From positions 1 to 7,888 of the forward strand of contig NZ_CALLYO010000330.1 of NCBI RefSeq assembly GCF_937858865.1: a stretch of DNA of 7,888 bases, in the 5' to 3' direction. Under the pieces are notes generated by a model. The model worked only from the letters and a program-made list of their open reading frames with translations. It was not told the origin of the DNA and ran no database searches. This document shows, one piece after another, positions 1 to 6,134 of this stretch. A program made the position numbers and the translations under genes. Position 1 is the stretch's first letter. Each line of letters opens with the position of its first letter. Source of the stretch: an uncultured Amaricoccus sp. (GTDB lineage Bacteria; Pseudomonadota; Alphaproteobacteria; Rhodobacterales; Rhodobacteraceae).

Positions 1-849
1 ACCGCCCCCTCGCTCGTCATCATCACCGCGGTGATGCTGATCCCGCTCGTCGTCGGCATCTCCTACGCCTTCCGCGACGTGCAGATCCTCAACCCCTTCT
101 CCGGCGGCTTCATCGGGCTCGACCACTTCCGCGCGCTCCGCTCCGACACCGCCTTCCTCGGGGCGCTGGTCAACACCTTCTGGTGGACCTTCCTCACCGT
201 CCTCATCCAGCTCGTCTTCGGCCTGATCCTCGCGCTCCTGCTCGACGTCCCCTTCCGCGGCCGCGGCCTCGCCCAGGCCCTCGTCTTCCTGCCCTGGGCC
301 GTGCCGACCTTCCTGACCGGCCTCAACTGGGCCTGGCTCTTCAACCCGACCATCGGCCCGCTGCCGCACTGGCTCTACGCCCTCGGCCTCCTCTCCGCCC
401 CCGACAACATCCTCTCCGACCCCGACCTCGCGCTCTGGGGCCCGATCGCCGCCGCCGTCTGGTGGGGCATCCCCTTCTTCGCCATCACCCTGCTCGCCGC
501 CCTCCAGTCGATCCCCGGCGATCTCTACGAGGCCGCCGCCATCGACGGCGCCAACCCCTTCCAGCGCTTCCTCTCGATCACGCTGCCCTTCCTCGCGCCG
601 GTCATCGCCATCACCGTCCTCCTGCGCACGGTCTGGGTGGCGAACTTCACCGACCTCATCATCGTGATGACCGGCGGCGGCCCGGCCGACCGCACCCAGA
701 CGGTGGCGAGCTACATCTTCACCCAGGCCTTCAAGCGGCTCGACTTCGGCTACGCCTCGGCCATCTCGCTCGTGCTCCTCTTCCTCCTCCTCACCTACGC
801 GCTGCTGATCCTGCTGATCCGCCAGCGCCTCATCGACCGGGACAAGTGA
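1..849 (+). CDS. CUT1 sugar ABC transporter permease, MalF-type (5' partial)
   Basis: Inner-membrane permease subunit of a carbohydrate ABC importer. The reading frame is open from base 1. The visible 282 codons are close to the usual length of about 290 for single-domain MalF-like permeases, so probably only a short N-terminus is missing. A GTG at 31 lies inside the first hydrophobic segment and is unlikely to be the true start. Several hydrophobic segments follow. The EAA loop that contacts the ATPase starts EAAAIDGANP at about residue 177 of the visible chain and ends in a conserved LP. A downstream TGGGP motif followed by RTQTVASYIF is typical of the first permease of CUT1 systems. The stop is one base from the next gene, so the two are surely co-transcribed and probably translationally coupled. 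The family call is secure; the sugar transported cannot be read from the sequence. Confidence 0.93.
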   Translation, partial: TAPSLVIITAVMLIPLVVGISYAFRDVQILNPFSGGFIGLDHFRALRSDTAFLGALVNTFWWTFLTVLIQLVFGLILALLLDVPFRGRGLAQALVFLPWAVPTFLTGLNWAWLFNPTIGPLPHWLYALGLLSAPDNILSDPDLALWGPIAAAVWWGIPFFAITLLAALQSIPGDLYEAAAIDGANPFQRFLSITLPFLAPVIAITVLLRTVWVANFTDLIIVMTGGGPADRTQTVASYIFTQAFKRLDFGYASAISLVLLFLLLTYALLILLIRQRLIDRDK

Positions 850-850
850 C

Positions 851-1675
851 ATGCGCGTCCTCGGCACCCTCTCGCACCGCCTGGCGATCCTCGCCTACGT
901 CGGCTTCGCGCTCTTCCCGCTCTTCTGGCTGGTGAAGGTCTCGGTCACCCCCAACGACCTCCTCTACAGCGAGGGCGTCCGGCTCTGGCCGTCGCGGGTG
1001 ACCTTCGACCACTTCCGCTTCGTCCTCGCCCACTCGGACTTCCCGCTCTTCTTCCGCAACAGCCTCGTCGTCTCGCTCTCGACCGCCGTCATCTCGACCG
1101 CGCTGGCCGCGCTCGCCGGCTACGCCCTCTCCCGCTTCGCCTTCCGCGGCAAGCTCTGGGTCGCGGGGCTGCTCCTCGTCACGCAGATGTTCCCGCTCGT
1201 CATGCTGATCGCGCCGATCTTCAAGCTGCTCTCGCCGCTCGGCCTGACCAACAGCCTGACCGGGCTCGTCATCGTCTACGTCGCCTTCAACGTGCCCTTC
1301 GCCTGCTTCCTGATGCAGTCCTTCTTCGACGGCATCCCGCGCGACCTCGAGGAGGCGGCGATGATCGACGGCGCCAGCCGCTTCACCGCCTTCCGCCAGA
1401 TCATCGTGCCGCTGACCCTGCCCGGCATGGCCGCTACCCTCGGCTTCGTCTTCACCGCCGCCTGGAGCGAGATGATCTTCGCCCTCATGCTCATCTCCTC
1501 GAACGAGAAGTCGACCTTCCCCGTCGGCCTTCTCTCCTTCGTCTCCAAGTTCTCCGTCGACTTCGGGCAGATGATGGCGGCGGGCGTCCTCGCGCTCATC
1601 CCGGCCTGCGCCTTCTTCCTCCTCATCCAGCGCTACCTGGTGCAGGGCCTGACCGCCGGCGCCGTGAAAGGATAG
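851..1675 (+). CDS. CUT1 sugar ABC transporter permease, MalG-type
   Basis: Second inner-membrane permease of the same importer, 274 residues, the normal length for MalG-like proteins (about 270-300). A hydrophobic segment at about residues 11-31 is followed by a periplasmic stretch and further membrane segments. The EAA loop is at residues 168-187 (EEAAMIDGAS, then IIVP) and would dock on the ATPase. The C-terminus, RYLVQGLTAGAVKG, is the usual end of this subfamily. The ATG lies one base after the stop of the upstream permease, with only a weak GGGA upstream, so translation probably depends on ribosomes finishing the previous gene. With the flanking permease and ATPase it completes the membrane core. 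The binding-protein gene is presumably further upstream, outside the window. Confidence 0.95.
   Translation: MRVLGTLSHRLAILAYVGFALFPLFWLVKVSVTPNDLLYSEGVRLWPSRVTFDHFRFVLAHSDFPLFFRNSLVVSLSTAVISTALAALAGYALSRFAFRGKLWVAGLLLVTQMFPLVMLIAPIFKLLSPLGLTNSLTGLVIVYVAFNVPFACFLMQSFFDGIPRDLEEAAMIDGASRFTAFRQIIVPLTLPGMAATLGFVFTAAWSEMIFALMLISSNEKSTFPVGLLSFVSKFSVDFGQMMAAGVLALIPACAFFLLIQRYLVQGLTAGAVKG
1667..1672 (+). promoter_or_regulatory. Ribosome binding site of the ABC ATPase gene
   Basis: AAAGGA lies inside the last codons of the upstream permease, 7 bases before the ATG at 1680. It is the clearest Shine-Dalgarno match in the transporter operon and supports that start. Confidence 0.7.
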
Positions 1676-1679
1676 CCCC

Positions 1680-2744
1680 ATGGCCACCATCGACATCCGC
1701 GCCGTCACCAAGGCCTACGGCCCCAACCTGCCGGTGCTGCAGGGCATCGACCTCGCGATCCGCGACGGCGAGTTCATCGTCCTCGTCGGCCCCTCGGGCT
1801 GCGGCAAGTCCACGCTCCTGCGCATGATCGCCGGGCTCGAGGGCATCACCAGCGGCACCATCGCGATCGACGGCCGCGTGGTGAACGACGTCGCCCCCAA
1901 GGCCCGCGACATCGCCATGGTCTTCCAGAGCTACGCGCTCTACCCGCACATGACCGTCGCCGACAACATGACCTACAGCCTGCGCCTGCGGCGCGCGCCC
2001 AAGGCCACGATCGGCGAGAAGCTCCGCGCCGCCTCGGCCAAGCTCGGCCTCGACGAGTTCCTGGCCCGCAAGCCCAAGGCCCTCTCCGGCGGCCAGCGCC
2101 AGCGCGTCGCCATGGGCCGCGCCATCGTGCGCGCGCCCAAGGCCTTCCTCTTCGACGAGCCGCTCTCGAACCTCGACGCCCGCCTGCGCGAGCAGATGCG
2201 CGCCGAGATCAGGAAGCTCCACGCCGGCCTCAAGGCGACCTCGATCTACGTCACCCACGACCAGGTCGAGGCGATGACGCTGGCCGACCGGATCGTCGCC
2301 ATGCACGGCGGCAGCATCCAGCAGATCGGCAGCCCGCTCGACCTCTACGACCGCCCCGCCAACCTCTTCGTCGCCGGCTTCATCGGCTCGCCGGGGATGA
2401 ACCTCGTCCCCGGCACCTGGGACGCCGAGGCCCGCGGCGTGCGCATCGGCGAGGGCGTGCTGCTGCCGGTCGGCCGCAGCGCCCCGGTCGCCGAGGGCGC
2501 CAAGGTGACGCTCGGCGTGCGCCCCGAGCACGTCCGCCTCGCCCCCGACGCCCCGCTCCGGGCGCCGGTCGAGCTCGTCGAGCCAACCGGCCACGGCATC
2601 ATCCTGCATCTCCTGCTGCAGGGCCGGCCCTTCCGGGCGCTCACCCACGACCGGGGCTATCTCGCGCCGCCCCCGGCCATCGGCCTCGAGCTGCCGCCGG
2701 AGGAGATCCACCTCTTCGACGAGGCCGGCGACAGGATCGAGTGA
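1680..2744 (+). CDS. CUT1 sugar ABC transporter ATPase, MalK/UgpC-type
   Basis: Cytoplasmic ATPase that powers the sugar importer, 354 residues, close to UgpC/MalK (about 355-370). All catalytic motifs are present: Walker A GPSGCGKST at 37-45, Q-loop VFQSYALYPH with Q83, signature LSGGQRQR at 135-142, Walker B AFLFDEP at 155-161, D-loop SNLDA at 163-167 and switch H193. After FIGSPGMNLVPG at about 234-245 comes a C-terminal TOBE/MalK regulatory domain, as in CUT1 ATPases, which can dimerise and in some members binds regulatory proteins. The gene begins 4 bases after the second permease, with an AAAGGA ribosome site, and is the last of the operon in this window. Such ATPases are sometimes shared between several sugar transporters, so substrate cannot be inferred from it. 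Confidence 0.96.
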   Translation: MATIDIRAVTKAYGPNLPVLQGIDLAIRDGEFIVLVGPSGCGKSTLLRMIAGLEGITSGTIAIDGRVVNDVAPKARDIAMVFQSYALYPHMTVADNMTYSLRLRRAPKATIGEKLRAASAKLGLDEFLARKPKALSGGQRQRVAMGRAIVRAPKAFLFDEPLSNLDARLREQMRAEIRKLHAGLKATSIYVTHDQVEAMTLADRIVAMHGGSIQQIGSPLDLYDRPANLFVAGFIGSPGMNLVPGTWDAEARGVRIGEGVLLPVGRSAPVAEGAKVTLGVRPEHVRLAPDAPLRAPVELVEPTGHGIILHLLLQGRPFRALTHDRGYLAPPPAIGLELPPEEIHLFDEAGDRIE

Positions 2745-2928
2745 CCGTCACTCCGCCGAACGCCCCGCCCCCCCGGCGTCAACGAGACAATGCTTCGGTC
2801 CTGTCCCGCGCCCCCGTTAACCTCTGGCCCCGGCCGCAATTCGTATGGCCGCTTTCCAGCCTCCTTCCAGCCGCATTCCAGTCCGCCCAAGTCGCTGTTA
2901 ACACGACCGGAATTCCCCTCGACCCCGA
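2745..2928. other. Convergent intergenic gap
   Basis: These 184 bases lie between the stop of the ABC ATPase (+) and the stop of the HAD gene (-). The composition is less coding-like, with two GTTAAC hexamers (2816-2821 and 2897-2902) and a small GGAATTCC palindrome (2909-2916). I found no convincing Rho-independent terminator: the best hairpin is a 5-base stem CGGCC/GGCCG around 2832-2848, without a T tract. Short open frames here show no protein-like features. Confidence 0.6.
2854..2886. repeat. Three TTCCAG direct repeats at 11-base spacing
   Basis: TTCCAG starts at 2854, 2865 and 2876, each followed by five variable bases (CCTCC, CCGCA, TCCGC). The exact 11-base register is what tandem binding sites of OmpR/PhoB-type regulators look like. 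However, both flanking genes end here, so no gene start is served. It may be chance, a binding site for an unseen transcript, or a relic. Confidence 0.5.
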
Positions 2929-3603
2929 TCAGCGCCGCCCGCCGACCTCGTCGATGTGCTCGAGCAGATCCGCCGGATCCTCGAACACCCGGATCGCCCC
3001 GCCCTCGCGCAGCTCCTGCGCGCCGTAGCCCCCGCTCAGGAGCCCGACCCCGAGCGCCCGGCACCTCACCGCCGCCAGCATGTCCCAGACCGCATCGCCC
3101 ACCACCACCGCCGTCTCGATCGGCACCCCGAGCCTGGCCGCAGCCGCGACGAAAAGGTCCGGATCAGGCTTGGCATAGCGCACCTGGTCCCGCGTCACGA
3201 CCGGATTGACCGTCGGATCGACCCCGAGCGCGGCGAGGTTCACCGCCGCCGTCTCCATCCGCCCGCTGGTCGCGATCGCCCAGGGAATGCCGGCGTCCGT
3301 CAGCCAGGCGAGCAGCTCCCGCGCCCCGGGCAGCGGCCGGATCTGCGCCCCGAGACCCTTGTAGGCCTCGGCATGCGCCGCCCTGAGCGCGGCCACCCGC
3401 TCGGGGCTGATCTCGGCATGGATCTCGCGCAGAAGCTGGTTGGTGAAGAGCCCGCCGCTCATGCCGATGCGCCGGTGGATGCGCCAGACCGAGAGCTCGA
3501 TCCCCTCGGCGTCGAGCGCCTGCTTCCAGGCGAGGACGTGCTGGTAGACGCTGTCGACCAGCGTCCCGTCGAGGTCGAAGAGGAAGACCGGCTCGATGCG
3601 CAT
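2929..3603 (-). CDS. HAD-superfamily hydrolase (phosphatase/phosphomutase-like)
   Basis: Cytoplasmic haloacid-dehalogenase-type enzyme, 224 residues, that probably removes or moves a phosphate on a small metabolite. Motif I is FDLDGTLVDS with nucleophile D10 and acid/base D12. Motif II is ATSG with T112. Motif III is the lysine in YAKPDPDLF, K145. Motif IV is GDAVWDM with D170 and D174 for magnesium. A helical cap is inserted after motif I (about residues 17-85), as in subfamily I enzymes such as phosphoglycolate phosphatase and beta-phosphoglucomutase. The DSVYQHVLAW segment after motif I is common in this group, but the substrate cannot be assigned. The ATG at 3601-3603 has a purine-rich AAGGGGG eight bases upstream on its strand. 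The gene is divergent from the PepSY operon and convergent with the sugar transporter, so it is a separate transcription unit. A role with sugar phosphates is only a guess from proximity. Confidence 0.9.
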   Translation of the reverse strand: MRIEPVFLFDLDGTLVDSVYQHVLAWKQALDAEGIELSVWRIHRRIGMSGGLFTNQLLREIHAEISPERVAALRAAHAEAYKGLGAQIRPLPGARELLAWLTDAGIPWAIATSGRMETAAVNLAALGVDPTVNPVVTRDQVRYAKPDPDLFVAAAARLGVPIETAVVVGDAVWDMLAAVRCRALGVGLLSGGYGAQELREGGAIRVFEDPADLLEHIDEVGGRR

Positions 3604-3611
3604 GCTTGGAA

Positions 3612-3618
3612 CCCCCTT
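3612..3618 (-). promoter_or_regulatory. Ribosome binding site of the HAD gene
   Basis: On the minus strand AAGGGGG precedes the ATG by 8 bases, supporting the start at 3603. Confidence 0.55.
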
Positions 3619-3662
3619 GCCCGCACCTCACACCTTTCCACGCGGCCCGGCAAGGCCGCGCT

Positions 3663-3683
3663 CCCGTCAGCGTCCCGTCAGCG
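3663..3683 (+). promoter_or_regulatory. Predicted response-regulator box before the PepSY operon
   Basis: Two copies of CCCGTCAGCG start at 3663 and 3674, exactly 11 bases apart; the core hexamer CGTCAG is at 3665 and 3676. OmpR/PhoB-family regulators typically bind two direct half-sites one helical turn apart. The same core hexamer recurs at the same spacing before the RTX gene. The box ends 9 bases before a possible -10 element (CATGGT, 3693-3698), the geometry known for Pho boxes, where the bound regulator takes over the role of the -35. The likely binder is the response regulator encoded two genes downstream, giving autoregulation. The HAD gene diverges from this gap and could also be affected. 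Confidence 0.65.
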
Positions 3684-3692
3684 GCCCCGTGG

Positions 3693-3698
3693 CATGGT
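3693..3698 (+). promoter_or_regulatory. Possible -10 element of the PepSY operon
   Basis: CATGGT keeps the A at position 2 and final T of a -10 hexamer, and sits in the ten bases GCATGGTGCG that recur at 6096-6105 before the RTX gene. Transcription would start near 3705, at the ATG itself. The match to a consensus -10 is weak, so this rests mainly on the shared sequence and the distance to the CGTCAG box. Confidence 0.35.
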
Positions 3699-3704
3699 GC
3701 GGCC

Positions 3705-4004
3705 ATGCTGCGCCTCATCTTCCTCTGCCTCGCCTTCTGGGCTCCGCCGGCCGCTGCCGGGCTCGACGACATGACCCGCGCGCGCGAGGCGCTCGAGCGC
3801 GACGAGGTGCTGCCGCTCGCCACCATCCTCGGCATGGTCCAGGAGAAGATCGACGCCCGCGTGATCGAGGTGGAGTTCGAGGAGGAGAACGGCCAGTATA
3901 TCTACGAGTTCGAGCTCATCACCCCGGACGGTCGCCTGCTCGAGGCGATCGCCGACGCGGTGACGGGCGAGATCCTCTCGATCGGCGAGGACGTGGAAGA
4001 CTGA
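3705..4004 (+). CDS. Small secreted PepSY-domain protein
   Basis: A 99-residue protein with an N-terminal signal peptide (MLRLIFLCLAFWAPPAAAG, cleavage probably after AAA at about residue 18), so it should act in the periplasm. The mature part is a single PepSY domain: a helix with VLPLATILGMVQEKI, a strand pair with VIEVEFEEENGQYIYEFEL, and the closing DGRLLEAIADAVTGEIL. It is strongly acidic. I chose the ATG at 3705 because the signal peptide begins there; a longer frame to 3606 would add 33 residues of non-signal sequence and run across the predicted operator. No Shine-Dalgarno is visible. C8 lies inside the hydrophobic core, too early for a lipobox. It is 13 bases upstream of the response regulator and followed by a kinase, so a role in tuning that kinase is likely. 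In Sinorhizobium meliloti the small periplasmic FeuN acts this way on FeuPQ, cited only as an analogy. Confidence 0.87.
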   Translation: MLRLIFLCLAFWAPPAAAGLDDMTRAREALERDEVLPLATILGMVQEKIDARVIEVEFEEENGQYIYEFELITPDGRLLEAIADAVTGEILSIGEDVED

Positions 4005-4017
4005 TGCGGGTTTCCTG

Positions 4018-4683
4018 ATGCGTGCCTTGGCGGTCGAGGACGACCCGCGCATCCTGCGCGACCTCTCGGCGGCACTCGCGAGCGCTGGCTTCCGGGTGGA
4101 GACCTGCCGCGACGGCGAGGAGGCCTGGTTCCTCGGCGATACCGAGGACTACGACCTCATCGTGCTCGACCTCGGCCTGCCGCGCATGGACGGGCTCGCC
4201 GTGCTCAAGCGCTGGCGGGCCGGCGGGCGGGAAATGCCGGTGCTGGTGCTGACAGCCCGCGGGGCCTGGACCGAGCGGGTCGAGGGCATCGACGCCGGCG
4301 CCGACGACTATCTGCCCAAGCCCTTCCACATGGAGGAACTCGTCGCCCGCGCCCGCAGCCTGGTGCGGCGCGCCGCCGGCCGCGGCGCCGCCACCCAGCA
4401 GGTCGGCGCCCTCGCGATCGACGCCAACCGGATGACCGCCTCGCTGCGCGGCGTGCCGCTCGCGCTCTCGCCCCTCGAGTACCGGCTCCTCGCCTATCTC
4501 GTGCTGCACCGCGACCGGGTCGTCGCCCCGACCGAGCTGCTCGAGCATCTCTATGGCGACGACGACGCCCGCGAGGCGAACGCGCTCGAGGCGCTCGTCG
4601 CGCGGCTCCGCCGCAAGCTCGGGGCGGGGGTGATCGGCACCCGCCGCGGCTTCGGCTACTTCCTCGAATCTGCCGACAGGTGA
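4018..4683 (+). CDS. OmpR/PhoB-family response regulator
   Basis: A cytoplasmic transcription regulator of 221 residues, the usual length. The receiver domain (about 1-117) has the acidic pocket E7-D8-D9, phosphoacceptor D51 in VLDLGLPRMDG, conserved T79 and K101 in the LPKPF motif. A winged-helix DNA-binding domain follows (about 127-218), ending in VARLRRKLGAGVIGTRRGFGYFL-type sequence typical of the OmpR/PhoB family. The closest resemblance by eye is to the PhoP/QseB branch. The kinase gene overlaps its last four bases, so the two are a cognate pair. The upstream ribosome site is weak (CGGG, 7 bases before the ATG), suggesting coupling to PepSY translation. Regulators of this family bind direct repeats of about 11 bases, and such repeats are found before the PepSY gene and before the RTX gene. 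No key residue is missing. Confidence 0.95.
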   Translation: MRALAVEDDPRILRDLSAALASAGFRVETCRDGEEAWFLGDTEDYDLIVLDLGLPRMDGLAVLKRWRAGGREMPVLVLTARGAWTERVEGIDAGADDYLPKPFHMEELVARARSLVRRAAGRGAATQQVGALAIDANRMTASLRGVPLALSPLEYRLLAYLVLHRDRVVAPTELLEHLYGDDDAREANALEALVARLRRKLGAGVIGTRRGFGYFLESADR

Positions 4684-6026
4684 AGCTCGATTCGATCCGG
4701 CTCCGGCTCGTCGCGGCCGGCGGAGCTGCGGTGGTCCTCTCGCTGGCGCTCGCCGCGGCGGGGCTCGACTTCCTCTTCGAGCGCCACGTCCGCCGCCTCG
4801 CCGTCGTCGAGCTCGCCGCCGACCTCGACCAGCTCGCCGCCGGCCTCGAGGAGGATGCCGCCGGACGCCTCGTCATGGTGCAGTCGCCGACCGACCCCCG
4901 CTACGGCCAGCCGCTCTCGGGCCTCTACTGGCAGGTCGACAGCCCCGACGAACGGCTCGCCTCGCGCTCGCTCTGGGACAGCGCGATCGTGCTTCCGGGC
5001 CCCGACCCGCGCGACGGCCGGCCGCACCAGCACATCGCCGCCGGGCCGGGCGGCGGGAGCCTCCTCGTGCTGGAGCGGACGGTCTTCGCCCCGCGCTTCG
5101 GCCCGGACGGGGTGCGCATCATGGTGGCGCTGCGCAACGACCAGCTCCGCTCCGCCGCCCGTGCCTTCGTGCGCGATCTCGCCCCCTGGCTGGCCGGCCT
5201 CGCCGCGCTCCTCATCGTCGGCGGATGGGTGCAGGTCGTGGTCGGCCTGCGCCCGCTCGCGACGGTCGGGGCGCGGGTGGCGGCGATCCGCTCCGGCGCC
5301 GCCGCCCGCCTCGGCGAGGACTTCCCGATCGAGGTCCGCCCGCTCGCCGCCGAGGTCGACGCGCTGATCGCGGCGCGCGAGGACGAGACGCGGCGCGCCC
5401 GCACCCGCGCGGCCGACCTGGCGCACGGGCTGAAGACGCCGCTCCAGGCGCTGATCGGCGAGGCGGAGCGGCTGCGCGCCGCCGGGGCCGTCGAGGCGGC
5501 GGACGGCATCGAGGAGATCGCCGGGGCCATGCGCCGCCACGTCGACCGCGAGCTGGCCCGGGCGCGCATCGCCTCTGCCGGGCACGCCGTCTCCTCGGCC
5601 CCCGCCGCCGTCATCGGCCGCCTCCTCGCCGTCATCCGCCGCACCGAGCAGGGCGCGCGCATCGCCTGGGAGGTGAACGCCCCGCACGAGATCCGCGCCC
5701 GCATCGACGTCGACGACCTCACCGAGGCACTCGGCGCGCTGCTCGACAACGCCGCCCGCCATGCGGCGGAGCGGGTGGCGGTGACGGTGCGGCGCACCGG
5801 GGAGACGGTCGAGATCACCATCACCGACGACGGCCCGGGGATCCCCGAGAGCCGGATCGAGGAGCTCACCGCCCGCGGCGCCCGCCTCGACACCACCGGC
5901 CCCGGCACCGGCCTCGGCCTCGCCATCGCCCAGGACATCGCGGACGCGGCGGGCGGCAGGCTGACGCTCGCCAACGCCGCCCCTGGCCTCACCGCCACGC
6001 TCTCCCTCCCCGCCGTTCCCGCCTGA
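4680..6026 (+). CDS. Sensor histidine kinase, PhoQ-like
   Basis: Inner-membrane sensor kinase of 448 residues. The GTG start overlaps the regulator stop as GTGA, implying translational coupling. The order is: membrane segment about 10-33; periplasmic sensor about 34-168, containing GLYWQVDS and SRSLWDS patches; second membrane segment about 169-189; HAMP-like linker about 190-235; dimerisation domain with DLAHGLKTPL, phosphoacceptor H249; and catalytic ATPase domain with N-box LLDNAARHA (N357), G1 DDGPGIP (383-389) and G2 GTGLGLAI (409-416). The H-box form HxLKTPL is that of PhoQ-type kinases rather than the commoner HELRTPL. It should phosphorylate D51 of the regulator encoded just before it. 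The sensed signal is unknown; the periplasmic domain is where the PepSY protein could act. The stop codon lies within the first half-site of the RTX operator. Confidence 0.95.
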   Translation: MKLDSIRLRLVAAGGAAVVLSLALAAAGLDFLFERHVRRLAVVELAADLDQLAAGLEEDAAGRLVMVQSPTDPRYGQPLSGLYWQVDSPDERLASRSLWDSAIVLPGPDPRDGRPHQHIAAGPGGGSLLVLERTVFAPRFGPDGVRIMVALRNDQLRSAARAFVRDLAPWLAGLAALLIVGGWVQVVVGLRPLATVGARVAAIRSGAAARLGEDFPIEVRPLAAEVDALIAAREDETRRARTRAADLAHGLKTPLQALIGEAERLRAAGAVEAADGIEEIAGAMRRHVDRELARARIASAGHAVSSAPAAVIGRLLAVIRRTEQGARIAWEVNAPHEIRARIDVDDLTEALGALLDNAARHAAERVAVTVRRTGETVEITITDDGPGIPESRIEELTARGARLDTTGPGTGLGLAIAQDIADAAGGRLTLANAAPGLTATLSLPAVPA

Positions 6027-6062
6027 CGCCTTCCTGACGGCCGGCGTCAGACCGGCGTCAGG
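6022..6062. promoter_or_regulatory. Four-site predicted response-regulator operator before the RTX gene
   Basis: Hexamers CTGACG (6023), CTGACG (6034), CGTCAG (6045) and CGTCAG (6056) start exactly 11 bases apart. The first two are on the minus strand and the last two on the plus strand, symmetric about 6042. The core is the one repeated at 3665 and 3676 before the PepSY gene. The array begins within the kinase stop codon and ends 72 bases before the RTX ATG. Because it is palindromic, its RNA could fold into a stem (9 pairs, an internal loop, 6 pairs), so a role as the kinase transcript's 3' hairpin is possible. The absence of a following T tract, and the non-palindromic pair at 3663-3683, favour a protein-binding site. 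Confidence 0.65.
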
Positions 6063-6095
6063 GGTCGCCGTGCAGAAGAAGGCCCGTGCCGGACA

Positions 6096-6105
6096 GCATG
6101 GTGCG
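6096..6105 (+). promoter_or_regulatory. Possible core promoter of the RTX gene
   Basis: GCATGGTGCG is identical to 3692-3701 before the PepSY gene and contains CATGGT, a possible -10. Transcription would start near 6109 and give a leader of about 26 bases carrying the ribosome site at 6119. However, it lies 34 bases past the CGTCAG array, further than in the PepSY promoter, and there is no good -35. The -10 assignment is therefore tentative. Confidence 0.3.
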
Positions 6106-6118
6106 TCCCGGCGGAATC

Positions 6119-6124
6119 GGAGGG
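6119..6124 (+). promoter_or_regulatory. Ribosome binding site of the RTX gene
   Basis: GGAGGG stands 10 bases before the ATG at 6135 and is one of the best Shine-Dalgarno matches in the window. It rules against the TTG at 6126, which would be only one base away. Confidence 0.7.
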
Positions 6125-6134
6125 CTTGGGCCTT

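Noticed and set aside
830..2711. Two long minus-strand open frames opposite the MalG-like and ATPase genes
   Set aside because: Both lie over genes with complete family motifs and read as D/E/R/G-rich shadow sequence without any recognisable domain.
2790..3028. Small protein gene in the convergent gap
   Set aside because: The frames are P/S/R-rich, lack a ribosome site and run into the antisense of the HAD gene.
3606..3704. Longer N-terminus for the PepSY protein
   Set aside because: It would put 33 non-conserved residues before a clear signal peptide and cover the 11-base repeats of the predicted operator.
3720..3731. Lipoprotein signal around Cys8 of the PepSY protein
   Set aside because: The cysteine sits in the middle of the hydrophobic core, too close to the N-terminus, and a normal AAA-G cleavage site lies downstream.
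2956..3774. Plus-strand open frame antisense to the HAD gene
   Set aside because: The HAD gene has all four catalytic motifs. The opposing frame is R/P-rich shadow and runs across the predicted PepSY operator.
6034..6050. Rho-independent terminator of the kinase operon
   Set aside because: The inner stem is only 6 pairs and no T tract follows. The same hexamer appears as a non-palindromic direct pair elsewhere, which a terminator does not explain.
6126..6134. TTG start for the RTX gene three codons upstream
   Set aside because: The strong GGAGGG at 6119-6124 would be one base from the TTG but is 10 bases from the ATG at 6135.
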